Program-made: the position numbers and the translations under genes
In this document: piece after piece, positions 43,806 to 54,428 of the stretch
Layout of the letters: every line of letters begins with the position of its first letter
Position numbering within the stretch: the first letter of the stretch is position 1
Origin: Eurosta solidaginis
Taxonomy: Eukaryota; Arthropoda; Insecta; Diptera; Tephritidae
Reading direction: 5' to 3'
Length of the DNA stretch: 64,000 nt
Assembly (NCBI RefSeq): GCF_040869045.1
Contig: NC_090319.1
Location: 345,506,302-345,570,301, forward strand
Notes under the pieces: model-generated
The model's database searches: none
What the model saw: the letters and a program-made list of their open reading frames with translations, nothing else
What the model was told of the DNA's origin: nothing

Positions 43806-45747
43806 TTTAAGCTGGCTGGAACTTTGGTTTTACTTTTCATGAAAATTCTGCATTATTGGAATCTTACATTTAAGACCAATTAGAGAATCACGATTGATTA
43901 CAAGTTAAGAACTTGCAGTAGTCTGCAAATATTGCACAATATTTCTTGACAGAAATTAAATTTTTGATTTCCGCTTTCTGGTTATTGATACCGAGGTTAA
44001 ACTGCGACTCTCGATACCTCTTCCAATATTTTTAAACGTGTTTTGGCAGTCGGTCGAAATTGGCAAACACGGTGTTTGCACAAAGCCAAAGCGTAGTATT
44101 ATAAATGGATTTTGAGTTCAAAGATCGATGAGTGGATGCCTTTAAAGGCAGGTTTTTATAGCTCTTACCATATCAATACAATTTATTTATGAAGATATTA
44201 AGATGTATGGAGACCTAATTAAATTTTTATTTACTTCGGTTTTTGTCATTTCAAATAAGCATTTTTTAAAGGGTCTAGTTACTCCGATAATTAGTATTAC
44301 TGATGTATTTCACACCATCTGTTAAAAATATTTAATTTTTCCTAATGATCTAGTGAAGTGCGCTAGATCAATATCCAACGAAATTTTGAATAAACAAGAA
44401 AAATCGAATTGGTTTTTATTATTACGGGAAACCTTTTAGTTTATGTTAATTAGTTTGCAATAAAGTATTAAATAAGTTATGAGCACACATATTTGGCTAA
44501 ATTTAAATATATTTTGCTGATTATCCTTCACTGTGGGAAAGTACGCTCAGGCACTAACCATAGTTGTGAGCTCGCTTCAGAAAGTGTATAAGAATTTGAA
44601 AATATACCACAATTACCGCTGTCGATTTTCAAAGAAAAATCGTATCGAAACAGTAACTTAGGCAATAAAAAATCCTGGCAGAGACAATGCACCACATCAG
44701 TATCATGAGCACTTCAAGGACAGGGAACTTGGATTTACAAGGTCTGAAGCTTATTGAAGATGTCATCGATGTTTTACTATCAAGATTATCGGTATGCTCT
44801 AATATCTGCTTGGATGAGAATTACTGGTGTATATTTATTAATTTATTTATTATGTACCTGGTTACTGAGACCATATAGTTCCCTGCATATATATATACAT
44901 ATTTTTTGGTAGGAATTTTTCCTCCAAAAAAATTGTAATATACACATATTTTGGGTCGCACAATAATCATTTGCTAAAGCCGCAAAAGGTATTAATGTAG
45001 ATTTTTTGGACTTCTTCTGGTTTCGGCGCGAATTATAAGGCAGAATCACTCATGCCAACTACTAGAACTTTGGACTGAAATTGATCTACATCCTTTTTCG
45101 GCGAAGAAAATAGATATATCCGTTTTGGAATATCTGAGAAAGAGTTGTTCGAAAAGTTGATGCACCTTTGCACGCAGTAAGCGGCGAGTAAGGAAAATTT
45201 TTCAACACTCGCCTGCTGTTTTCATAGCACATCCCTACTTGAAAGTAAATTGATAAACATTTGGGTTAGGGTTAACGGATAAGATTTACAACTCGATGAT
45301 CTCCAGTATGCTGGTCGCGAGAAGGGAGCAAAAGCCACAAGCCCAAAGATTTCAAGGGTTAAAAAAAAAAACCCTCCCGTCGCAGATGGGCTGGTTACCA
45401 GAAGGATCTAGCTCCGAATTTCACAATATACATTAACATCGAACACTGCCCATATCCGTTATACTCCACTAAATGTTTTTACAGTTACAACACGTCGAAA
45501 TTTTTTGCGCTGACTGTTGATCTTACCATTAGAATAGTGGACAACTGCTACAGAAAATCAGGACATATGTCAGTGAGCAAAAGCAGGGAGTCAAGGGCGC
45601 AGAAAGCTTATAAGCGCAAAAAAAAGCTTTATAGATTGACAGCTTGCGCATCCCATATGTCAACCTAACCTACCTGAGAGTAATCCTGTTACCAAAATGA
45701 ATGTGTCATACACATTTAGCATGCAGAACCTACACCCCAAGTAATTC
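43806..45747. other. No supported gene; unassigned sequence
   Basis: 43970-44040 has a weak resemblance to the GGTATC...CTTTCGG motifs of the foldback cluster at 46-51 kb. A 63-residue plus-strand frame (44687-44878) reads LKLIEDVIDVLLSRL but is isolated. 45355-45375 is an A-rich run. Nothing else was recognised. Confidence 0.35.
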
Positions 45748-45885
45748 GCCTGCTAAAGAAACAGGAGTCCCCACGGGTAGGTGAGGTTTACAATGGGGTT
45801 GGAAAATCTAAAAATTTCGCTGGCATCCCCTTGAAAGGGTTGCGTTACACAACCCCTTGATTCATTTTAGTGAGCCTTTAAACAG
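45748..45885 (-). mobile_element. SINE family A, fragment
   Basis: Contains AAACAGGAGTCCCCACGGGT, GTGAGGTTTACAATGGGGTT and GGGTTGCGTTACACAACCCC, the complements of the middle of 42912-43297. It runs directly into a SINE B fragment of the other orientation. Confidence 0.7.
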
Positions 45886-45892
45886 GCATACC

Positions 45893-46045
45893 TGCAATTT
45901 GAAAGCTCATCTGCCTTGCAGATGCCGTTTAAAGTCGGCATAAAATATATACATAGGTCCCATTCAGCCAATTTGTAGGAAAAATTAAAAGGAGCACGAC
46001 GCAAATCGGAAGGAAGCTCGGCCTAAAATAACTTCGGAGGTTATC
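45893..46045 (+). mobile_element. SINE family B, fragment
   Basis: GAAAGCTCATCTGCCTTGCA, GATGCCGTTTAAAGTCGGCA, CCAATTTGTAGG and AGGAGCACGACGCAAAT match the 3' half of the family (compare the complement of 10925-11060). Confidence 0.72.
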
Positions 46046-46119
46046 GCGCCTTACATTTATTTATTTATTTAGTAGTGAACTTTACTGTTCTTTCGGTAAA
46101 AAGGCGTTTTGGCTCCAGG

Positions 46120-46770
46120 TTCGCGAATCGGAAAACGGAAAATAAAAATTGGTAAGTCTAGAACAGCGATCAACTGCTAATACGTGACAAAAAAATTGGG
46201 AGGGGTATCAAACGGCGCGTATTTACCTCTAAAACAATAATCCGGAGGCCGAAAGGAAAATTGCATATCTGGCTGGAGATATTTGTAATGGAAGTTGGCA
46301 ATATTCATGCGGTTGTTGTAATGTTGATTTACACTGGAAAACGTTTTGTGTACAAAAGGATTTTGCACACACTATCCCACCGCCGGTTTCGGAGGGGTTC
46401 GGGAATATCTTTTAAAAAGCGCAAAATTATTTTTTTCCGTATTTCTATAGAACAGCAAGACACTTTTAATACACAGCCGCGCTTGTGAAAAATATTACCC
46501 TGGCCGGTGCACCAACGGGGTGGGATTAATATTAAATCCGTGCAAAATACCTTTATACAACAGCCACATGAAAAGTTTCAATTTTGTTTGCAAATATCTC
46601 ATCACAGAAGCAAAATTTTTACTTTCTGTTTTAGTGATTTGCGATCCTGAGATCAAAGCGCGTATTTTGACACCTCTCCCACGTTTTGTACGCATATTAG
46701 CAGTCGACCACTGTTCTAGACTTTCGCCAATTTTTATTTTCCGCTTTCGTATTCGAGATCTTGGACCAAA
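46120..46770. mobile_element. Foldback-like element (GGTATCAAA...GCGCGTATTT family)
   Basis: The left arm (AAAATAAAAATTGG, AAGTCTAGAACAGCGATCAA, GGTATCAAACGGCGCGTATT) pairs with the right arm read in reverse (AATACGCGCTTT, CTGTTCTAGACTTTCG, CCAATTTTTATTTTCCG). Weaker pairing (GAGATATTTG; TTTTGCAC) goes on to a centre near 46450. No transposase. Confidence 0.7.
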
Positions 46771-47406
46771 GACGAGTCTTTACTGTCAAGTTCAATATTT
46801 CTTTGTTTTGTTTAATATAACGCACATTAACTACAAAAGTCACAACTTGAAAAATGTAAATGTTCAGGAGAGAAGAACAACGGTTTATGTGAAAATGTCT
46901 GTAATGTTATACTGAAAACCAGTTTTACAAAGGAGACCTTCATAATAAAATTAATTGACGAAATTTAGTTGTAATGATTTGTTTACGGACGAAATATATA
47001 GCAATTTGGAATTATGACTATTTATGACAATTATATATGACAATTATTTCATCAAGAAAGGCACATTTCCCAATCATACATTTCAAAATAAATGTACTTA
47101 CTCTTTACGTATAAAAGGACACAACTTTAATTAATACACAACAAAGTTAAAACGTTTTTGCAACAATATAGTTAAAATTTAAAATAATATGCTTTATGCG
47201 TAAAAACCTGTTCACTTGTTCTTAAGCATATTGACGCAACTAAAAATAGTATTCATTAATTGAAACAGCGCAAGCGATGCAATCAACACCAAAACTAGCA
47301 TAACGGTAATTTTCCAGTTAAAGAAGAAAATAATGACAACGAAATTTAATGGGCAGTTAGAAATGTGTATTGTGAATTAGTTTATGGAAAAAATCGATTT
47401 TAAAAA
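46771..47406. other. No supported feature
   Basis: Strongly AT-rich; nothing recognised. Confidence 0.35.
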
Positions 47407-47697
47407 ATGCAGTTTACGGTACCCACCGAAATTTGGGCCAAAATTTTCGAGTGAGGTATCAAAAGACGCGTGGGATCCATAGTATTTTTGCGCAGAACAC
47501 CTTTCTGCGATGGCGGCCTTCGGCCGCGCTTATAAAATATAACACTGGGCTACGCCATGCCAAGTCCAGGTGTGTGGTATAACCGTGAAATTTTTCTTTT
47601 CCGCCTTCGGATTATTGTTTTCGAGATTAATACGCGTACTTTGATACCTCACTCGAAAATCTTGGCCCAACTTTAGGGTGGGTACCGTAAACTGCAC
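47407..47697. mobile_element. MITE/foldback with GGCC hairpin core
   Basis: GCAGTTTACGGTACCCACC at about 47409 pairs with GGTGGGTACCGTAAACTGC ending at about 47696; inner arms (TTTCGAGTGAGGTATCAAA / TTTGATACCTCACTCGAAA) pair too. The core holds the hairpin GCGGCCTTCGGCCGC (47513-47527) and CTACGCCATGCCAAGTCCAG, which recur in inverse orientation at 50517-50531 inside the large foldback. Confidence 0.85.
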
Positions 47698-48959
47698 TAC
47701 TACCAATTTTAAGTTATGACTCTTTTGTAGTTAGTGTGCAATATATATTTTTGGTTCAACCTATTCATATGACCGTCATTGTATTTTAAATAATCCTCTC
47801 TAAAATGGTTTAGAGTTTATCTATGATCGCATGTTTAAAAAAAATCTAATTTTATTTTAATACTCTTTAAACAATTTAAAGACAAATTTTTAAAAAGTCC
47901 TATCTTTTATATCCAACGTTGAATTATCACACGAATTTGTACAAAACTCTTTCTTTTCTTACCCATTTTTCGTGTTGCTCCCTTATCTGGCTCTCAAATG
48001 CAGGCTATAAGTTCTCTTCACTTAATACAAATTCAAAAGATAGCAGCACGTTGTTGTTATTTTCTTATTTGTGGCACCACTGTGTTGGTCCAAAAGCACC
48101 GCACCAATACTCACGTTTTTACGGAATTCAGCACTCAACACGGAACAAATTGGACAATTTCTTTAACCACTACTCCCTCAATAATACCATACACACACTC
48201 CCAAACATGTACTTGTATGTACGATTATCGACAAACCAATCGACCAATTGCCCGATTCCAATTAGATTTTTGTATCCTTGGCCTTTTATTTTTTGTCTTC
48301 AATACTTTTGTGCAAGCACCATTCACACTTTCCTGCACAACTTTTCAACTTCTTTTGTATTAAATATGTACAGCTGGTGCTCAGACCTCTGCTAATTGCT
48401 TTATCTTCCCTATTCACTTCTAATATTTAAATTTGCATGCAAATTTTCCCCACAAAATCAACTGGCCATTAGTTTTGCGAATACAATTACTACATCGAGA
48501 TAAAACACACAAATTTACACTTTATAGATTTCCGAAAACTTATAGAAGCATATTTTTATTCATTAATCAAAGAGATGAGCTACCATTTGAAAACGACACA
48601 ATTAAATTATTTCTTAAATTTGCGCACCAAGACCTCAACCACTTCACACGCCCGCTGTTAAAACTATTGTAAACTTATGGTTGTAATTTCGAATGGACAA
48701 TATTTTACTGCCGATTGTCGACACTAGGAATAGCGAATGTAGCAATAAATTGAAAGTGCAGTGAATCTTGAGGTCGCAACAGGGTGGTCTACAGTGCACA
48801 GGGTGGTCTAAATACGATTTTAAAAACTTCCCTGTCCCCATACAAAGCGCTTTGAGAAGGCCCCACGCCCACTATTTTTTTGTATTGCTTAACTGAGTAA
48901 TATGAATATATATTATAAAATATTATATTTATAAACATTTGACGGGTTGGATTTTATAT
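47698..48959. other. No supported gene; AT-rich sequence
   Basis: The longest frames (47919-48395 and 47998-48363, overlapping in two frames) have Ser/Tyr/Phe-rich composition typical of AT-rich noncoding DNA. 48770-48815 has two GGGTGGTCTA units (ACAGGGTGGTCTACAGTGCA, then CAGGGTGGTCTAAATACG). A host promoter or intron cannot be excluded, but nothing supports one. Confidence 0.4.
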
Positions 48960-49224
48960 AAGGTGCCACTATTTTCACACTTTTGTGGATTTGTAGGGGT
49001 AGAGGGGGTCCTAAAAATCACAAAATTATCATCCGCAGCTCTAGGAAACTCTTAGTTTATGAAATATAAGCTTTTTAATTTCCAAATTTAGTAAAATTTC
49101 AACTTAAAGTGTGTACTTAAAATTCGGGTCGCACATGACGATAGCGGTATCAAAAGACGCGTATTTGCGTCAAGATTCAGAATCCGAAAGCAGAAACTAT
49201 ATTTTGTATCTCGTTTAAAAGTTA

Positions 49225-49896
49225 AACGGGAGTCATTGGTGCCGTATGTCGTATCGCTGTAGTCGTATCCCTAACGTAATCAGCTGTATATCGTTACGAC
49301 GGTAAACCAAAAACCAATTGGTTGGCTACGATACGATTACGACCTTAAGCGCCAAATACACGACACGAACATTTCCGCGAACATTCCGCAATCTTGTTCG
49401 CAGCTTTGGCCATACACCATACGAACTTTTGGGCGAACATTAGTTCTCTTTCAGACAGCGATGAATACGGACAACAATTGTGCTGCAGCAATATTGCTCG
49501 CTGTGGCAATTAAGCGTAAAAATTAATTTTAATTTTAATTCTATTACAATAATCTTTGCTTTTTACTTGCCACAATGATGGCAAAGATTTATATATTTCA
49601 ATAAATTCACTAAGAAATTTTTTATTGTCCATTTTACTTTTCCGCGCACGTCTGTTCCGTTCAGAAATTACTACGATTATGAGCTATTTCGCCATACACG
49701 CACGAACACCACCATACACAACAGAAAAGGTCGCAGAAACATGACATAACGGGAATGTTCGCGCAAATGTTCGTGTCGTGTATTTGGCGCTTTAGCGGAA
49801 CCAATAATCGATTGCATTGATTCTCATAAGGTTGGTAGAATCAGCTGTTAAAAGGTTACCGATACGGTTACCGATAAAGCATCAATGTCTCCAGCT
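49225..49896. mobile_element. TTA-flanked MITE A inside the foldback arm
   Basis: Ends AACGGGAGTCATTGGTGC and GCATCAATGTCTCCAGCT (imperfect TIR), flanked by TTA at 49222-49224 and 49897-49899. The opposite foldback arm reads AAAACTTATTCGCGG without the insert, which confirms the TTA duplication. Interior rich in GT(C/A)GTATC-type motifs, noncoding; hosts MITE B. A relative is at 51302-51707. Confidence 0.85.
49348..49791. mobile_element. TTA-flanked MITE B inside MITE A
   Basis: Perfect outer TIRs AGCGCCAAATACACGACACG / CGTGTCGTGTATTTGGCGCT, continuing as AACATTT / AAATGTT, flanked by TTA at 49345-49347 and 49792-49794. The related element at 51302-51707 has the uninterrupted site GGCGTTAGCG, matching ACCTTAGCGG here. 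TTA targets point to PIF/Harbinger. Confidence 0.88.
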
Positions 49897-49970
49897 TTAT
49901 TCGCGGAAAACACGTCGGTACTATTGTCGCTTTTTTCGTTGTTGCAATTAAACCATGGTTCAACTATATA

Positions 49971-50204
49971 CAGGTTGGCTCATCTGTAAAGCAACAAAAT
50001 ATGTCTGTTCAAATTGTCAAAATCTGTGTATTGGTGTTGGTGCGAATGGTATGGAATGGAAACATAAAACTTAGCAGTTTTTGTATGTGTAAGTAAAATG
50101 TTGCCAATGGGTTGGTTTCATTTTGAGTTTGCCATCTCCTTTTGACAATCCTTTCGACCATGCAATGACATAAATAAAATCAGCTGATGAGATGAGCCAA
50201 CCTG
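49971..50204. mobile_element. TA-flanked MITE in the foldback arm
   Basis: CAGGTTGGCTCATCT at 49971 and AGATGAGCCAACCTG ending at 50204, flanked by TA on both sides. The opposite arm lacks it. 234 bp, noncoding. The fragment at 438-502 is the same family. TA duplication suggests Tc1/mariner or pogo mobilisation. Confidence 0.85.
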
Positions 50205-51301
50205 TACATAATTGAACCATGAATTAAACAAACGAAAACAAACGAAGGTGGTGAAGTGTTGCCAGCTCCGCAACAATATCTTTTTATCTTGGTAGAACAT
50301 TATAAGGTGGTGGCACGTCGACATAAATGCAAACAAACATACAATATCAATATATTTTGTTTTTGTAAAACACTTTTAATAATTTGTAGTATAATATTAT
50401 TTGGGGTGCTGCGCAGAAGGGTGTACTACACAGAAGGACATCACCGTGGCGGTAGCCACGGTTATACCACACACCCGGACTTGGCATGGCGTAGCCCAGG
50501 GTTATTTTTTATAAGCGCGGCCGAAGGCCGCCTATGCAGAAAGGTGTTCTACGCAGAATTACCGTTGGAATCAGCATAAAAATCTCTATAAAGTCCGATT
50601 TTTTATTTTTATTTTTTTTGACAAATGTATGTATTCTGCACTTGTTCCAATTAAATACATTAATTTCAAATTATTTAGAGAATTACAATTCAAAATACAT
50701 TGATAGTGTATGTTTGTTTGCATTTATGTCGACGTGCTACCACCTTATAATGTTCTAACAAGATAAAAAGATATTGTTGTGGAGCTGGCAACACTATTCA
50801 CCACCTTCATTTGTTTTCGTTTGTTTAATTGCAACAACGAAAAAAGCGACAATAGTACCGGCGTGTTTTCCGCGAATAAGTTTTAAACGAGATAAGAAAT
50901 ATGGTTTCTGCTTTCGGATTCTGAATCTTGACACAAATACGCGTCTTTTGATACCGCTATCGACATGTGCGACCCGAATTTAAATGCAGAACTTAAGTTG
51001 AAATTTTACTAAATTTGGAAATTTAAAAGCTTATATTTCATAAACTAAGAGTTTCCTAGAGCTCGGATGATAATTTTGTGATTTTTAGGACCCCTCTACC
51101 CCTAAAAATCAACAAAAGTTTGAAAATCGTGGCTCCTTATTCAAAATATTCCCCCATTTGACATATAGTTACCTTATTTTGGCTATTTTATTTTGTGAGT
51201 CAAATGTGACTCATGCACGTAGCAAAAACAATTTTGTTTACCAAGTTCAATGAGTCACATTTGAACATATAGGACCATACGGAATAATTTAAGTGTGAAT
51301 T

Positions 51302-51707
51302 AAACTTCCTTAACCCTAACGCTATAGTCGTAACCATACCCATATCCACAACCATCTCCAATGTGATCGATTAATGGTGCCTTAACCTAAAAGTCGGGAA
51401 AATTTCTTAAAAATTACGAAAACGAAAAAAATTACAAACATATTACACAAAAAATAAGAATCTTAGTCATAACGTATCCAAAACAATGAATAAAATCTAC
51501 TAAAATTATTAAATTCACCAACTCAAATATTTGTAGGTTATGGATATGGTGAGAAACTAAAAACCAATTGGTTGGCTATGGTATGGTTATGGCGTTAGCG
51601 TTATGGTATGGCACCATTAATCGTTTACATTGATTTCCATAAGGTAGGTTCGATCAGCTGTTTTATCTGGTTATGGCTTTATAGTTATGTCACCATTAAT
51701 TGCCCCT
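51302..51707. mobile_element. MITE A relative inside the piggyBac-like element
   Basis: The left part (CTAACGCTATAGTCGTAACC; GATCGATTAATGGTGCC) is complementary to the right part (GGCACCATTAATCG; GGCTTTATAGTTATG). TTA occurs on both sides (51299-51301; 51708-51710). The AAACCAATTGGTTGGCTA block is the same as in MITE A at 49308. The left end looks short, so the boundary there is provisional. Confidence 0.65.
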
Positions 51708-51710
51708 TTA

Positions 51711-53093
51711 CATGACAGATAAGTTTTCGAGTCATAATAACGGTAAATTGATATATAAAGGTCAAGTGTTAGGAAGAATTAGTTTGGAGAAAATCTATTC
51801 TTATTTTATACCTGATGATTCAATTGAAGAAATAGTTATTCACACTAATAATTACGCTCAGTTATTGAAGGAAGTACGCACTGCACAATTTAGTCGAATG
51901 ACGAAGTGGAAAGATGTCAGCAGAGAGGAGTTGAATTTATCTTAATCCTAAGCCCCCAATCGAGCACTATTGAAAATTGGACGTGCTTTATTATAATCCC
52001 CTTATGCACAGAATTAATATGACATGCAACAGGTTATCCTCAATTCTAAGGTGTTGGCATTTTACAGAGGTCCAAATAGGCGTTATTGGAGAACAAAGAA
52101 CTCATAAACCAGAGCCACTTATACATAAGGTGATACACAATTTTCACAGCCTATATGTACCTTCTGATATTATAGTAGTTGATGAATCTATGGTGAAGTT
52201 TCATGGAAAGTTGCTTAAAAAACCTACAACCCGGTATAATCCAATCGCTATGGCATGAAAATATACAAAGCATGTGCCGTAATTAGTTCTCCTTGGCCTA
52301 CCAGGTTTATGATGGAAGGTGGCAGCAGTTAGAAGGTCTGAGTACATAAAAAGTCGCAAAACTGATTTGGTTGGCACTTTACGTAAAAATAAAAGAAATT
52401 TGCCAGAGGAGGTAGTAAAAGCGAAGCTATAGACAGGCGACCAAATAGCTAGACAAAAGGATAATCTATATACTGTACTAAAATGGCACGATAAACGTGA
52501 CGTACTGATCATATCAACGTGCCATGGAGATAGTATGTCTAAAGTGTGTACAAAAAGAGGCGATGTATATAAAAGCAGATGCCATTAATTCACTATAATG
52601 TGGCAAAAAGAGGGATTGATATTTCGGATCAACTTGCATCTTTTCATTCTCCGTTACGTAAAAGTTTAACTTGGTATAAGAAGATAGCAATTGATTTGCT
52701 ATTTCAAGTCGCTATTGTCAATACTGGATGCGTTTACAACGAATTTGTAGACGGATCTAAGTTGACAGTTTTACAAGCTCAAGAATATCTAGTCCTACAT
52801 TTTCTAGGACCAGCAGCATTAATCGTTTAATATAACCTTTTCAAAGGCCTTCAATTTCCTCTAATGCCCAGGAGCTTCAAATAATATTCCTGTACATATC
52901 CTGCAAGAAATTCCATGAAATATTAACAACAAACTCGTACGAAAAAGATGCACTGGGTGCTACATCAAATTGATAAATCAGGGAGAATTGGCTAGGAAAG
53001 CAAAGTGCATACTGAGTGCATAATGTCTAAAAGGGCCTTTTGCATGGAATGCTATAAAGGAAGACACGCTTGATTTTATTAATTTAAATGAAT
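51711..53093 (+). pseudogene. piggyBac-like transposase relic
   Basis: In order: 51711-51945 N-terminal part (KIYSYFIPDDSIEEIV; MTKWKDVSREEL), 51977-52258 catalytic region (ILRCWHFTE; DIIVVDESMVKFHGK, the DE-M--F-G motif), 52360-52440 GTLRKNKRNLPEEVVKAK, 52579-52830 NVAKRGIDISDQLASFHSPL and LTWYKKIAIDLL, and 52938-53092 a C-terminal Cys-rich tail (RKRCTGCYIKLINQ; ARKAKCILSA, stop, CLKGPFAW). All parts of a DDE_Tnp_1_7 enzyme are readable, but in three frames and with several stops. Length and order match the family; it cannot be active. Confidence 0.85.
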
Positions 53094-53532
53094 AAAAACA
53101 TTCTCTTTTGTATTTAATTTTTATATATTTCATGTTTCTTCTACCGAATAAAAGGCTACTATCAGAAAAAAATTTCGAAACTTTCTTTCATTTTCCTAAA
53201 GTTTAGGTTGATATACGCTCATATAGAATTCACAAATATATAACGACACGTTCATATCAAGAAAGCTTCTCTTAGCTATATAGAGAAATGAGTCACATGT
53301 GACTCATGGACTTATTTAAATACGCACTCGTGAGTCACATATAACTCATTGGACAGGGAAGTTGTTAAGAAATTCAACATTCGGGGTGAGTTTTATACTA
53401 ACCCTCATACGTTTACCGTTGTCAGTTGTTGAAAATAATTTCTGCAATACCTAAAACACAGTTTCGAGATTTGTTACTTATTTCAGTCGGCCGGCGAGAT
53501 GCGGAAGTAGCGTGCTCGCTTGGGAAAGGATA

Positions 53533-53757
53533 TGTTAGGTAGAACTGACCTGAATGTGAGGACCTCACATAGACTGAAAGAGTCCATAGGGTAACCAGAA
53601 ATTGGTTAACCGACCAAAATGAAAAACAATATCAAAAACCAAAATAACTCCATCTCCTTGGCAAATACTAGAAACTTTCTTATACCTATGCTGCTTGATT
53701 CTAGATCTGATAGTTGTAGCACTCTTAAAATCTGGAGTCTTAGTCTGGCGAACAAAA
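53533..53757 (-). pseudogene. 3' end of the RNase H-bearing LINE (third copy)
   Basis: Plus strand TTAGGTAGAACTGACC...GACCTCACATAGACTGAA and ACTCCATCTCCTTGGCAAAT... matches 37970-38210 in order. Only one TTAGG unit is left at the terminus. No frame is open. Confidence 0.65.
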
Positions 53758-53760
53758 AAC

Positions 53761-53896
53761 GTGTGGCCTAGAAGGTTTAATCGTTCCTGAGTTGGTCAGG
53801 TTAGTACCTTAACCGTGCTTTGTTACCGGAACATACCGGATCTATATCCGGCAAAGGACCCTTTGGGGAGTGCCTTTATCGTTAATACAACAACAG
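53761..53896 (+). mobile_element. SINE family A, 3' fragment
   Basis: GTGTGGCCTAGAAGGTTTAA, GAGTTGGTCAGGTTAGTACC, TACCGGATCTATATCCGGCA, CCTTTGGGGAGTGCCTTTAT and a CAACAACA end, matching the 3' part of the family. Confidence 0.75.
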
Positions 53897-54117
53897 GCCC
53901 ACCAGTCATAAGAATTAAATCCACAGATCCGATCGTTCGAGAATCAAAAATCGTTTCCCCGGCACCCGGCTTTGTACCAGAAGGTGATAGCGTGGACTAC
54001 TCCACTCGAAATAAAAAAATTGTACAAGCTCTGATCGTTCAACCCATAAACTAATACTAAAAACTTTTCTCTACTGGTATAAATACTATTCTGGCTCTAG
54101 AATTGGTTGTGAGTAGC
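53897..54117. other. No supported feature
   Basis: Short stretch between a SINE fragment and an RTE end; a 79-residue plus-strand frame ends here but begins in the SINE. Confidence 0.35.
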
Positions 54118-54428
54118 GCCAGCTTACTTACCTACTTAATTGGCGCTTAACCGTTTAAACGGTTATGGCCGACCAACAAGGTGCGCCAGTCGCTTCTTCT
54201 CTCTGCCAACTGGCGCCAATTGGTCACACCAAGGGAGTTTAAATCGTTTTCCCCTGGTCCTTCCAGCGGAGTGGGGGCCGCCTTCTTCCTCTGCTTTCAT
54301 AGGAGGGTTCCGATAGAAACACTTACTTAGCCGGAACGTTATCTTTCATTCGCATAACATGGTCTAGCCAGCGCTGCCGCTGCGTTTTAATTTCCTGGAC
54401 TATGTTGATATGGCGCCAGCTAATGTTG
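54118..54428 (-). pseudogene. RTE-type non-LTR element, C-terminus and 3' end
   Basis: The minus strand reads INIVQEIKTQRQRW, LDHVMRMKDNVPAK, RGRRRPPLRWKDQ, the conserved C-terminal motif of RTE proteins (QRLRWAGHVMRM...GRPPLRWKD), then a 3' UTR ending in TAAG-like repeats at about 54130 (plus strand TTACTTACCTACTTA). The SINE at 54429-54834 has landed in it; the 16-bp target GCGCCAGCTAATGTTG is part of the LINE or its flank. Confidence 0.75.

Larger units (their letters stand above)
48960..51140. mobile_element. Large foldback element, arms about 700 bp, with three nested MITEs in one arm
   Basis: 48960-49224 (GGGGTCCTAAAAATCACAAA; AACTCTTAGTTTATGAAATA; GGTATCAAAAGACGCGTATT; TTCAGAATCCGAAAGCAG) pairs with 51110-50870, and 49897-50345 (ATTCGCGGAAAACACG; TTGTCGCTTTTTTCGTTGTT; TTATAAGGTGGTGGCACGTC) pairs with 50870-50700. 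Only the left arm carries the insertions 49225-49896, 49348-49791 and 49971-50204, so the right arm is the empty-site control. The centre, 50393-50575, holds the GGCC-hairpin core shared with 47407-47697. Confidence 0.85.
51196..53361 (+). mobile_element. piggyBac-like transposon, degenerate
   Basis: The transposase relic (51711-53093) is bracketed by four copies of a palindromic motif: TGAGTCAAATGTGACTCA (51196-51213) and TGAGTCACATTTGAACA (51251) at left; TGAGTCACATGTGACTCA (53289-53306) and TGAGTCACATATAACTCA (53331-53348) at right. A TTAA, the piggyBac target, lies just right of the last copy (GTTGTTAAG, about 53360). The left boundary is less sure; TTAT and TTAA candidates lie near 51170 and 51290. 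A MITE (51302-51707) is inserted ahead of the gene. Confidence 0.65.

Noticed and set aside
44687..44878. 63-residue frame (LKLIEDVIDVLLSRL) as a possible exon
   Set aside because: A GT follows within the frame but no partner exon, acceptor or homology could be identified.
47919..48395. 158-residue plus-strand frame and an overlapping 121-residue frame
   Set aside because: Two frames over the same AT-rich DNA, biased composition, no motif and no splice or promoter support.
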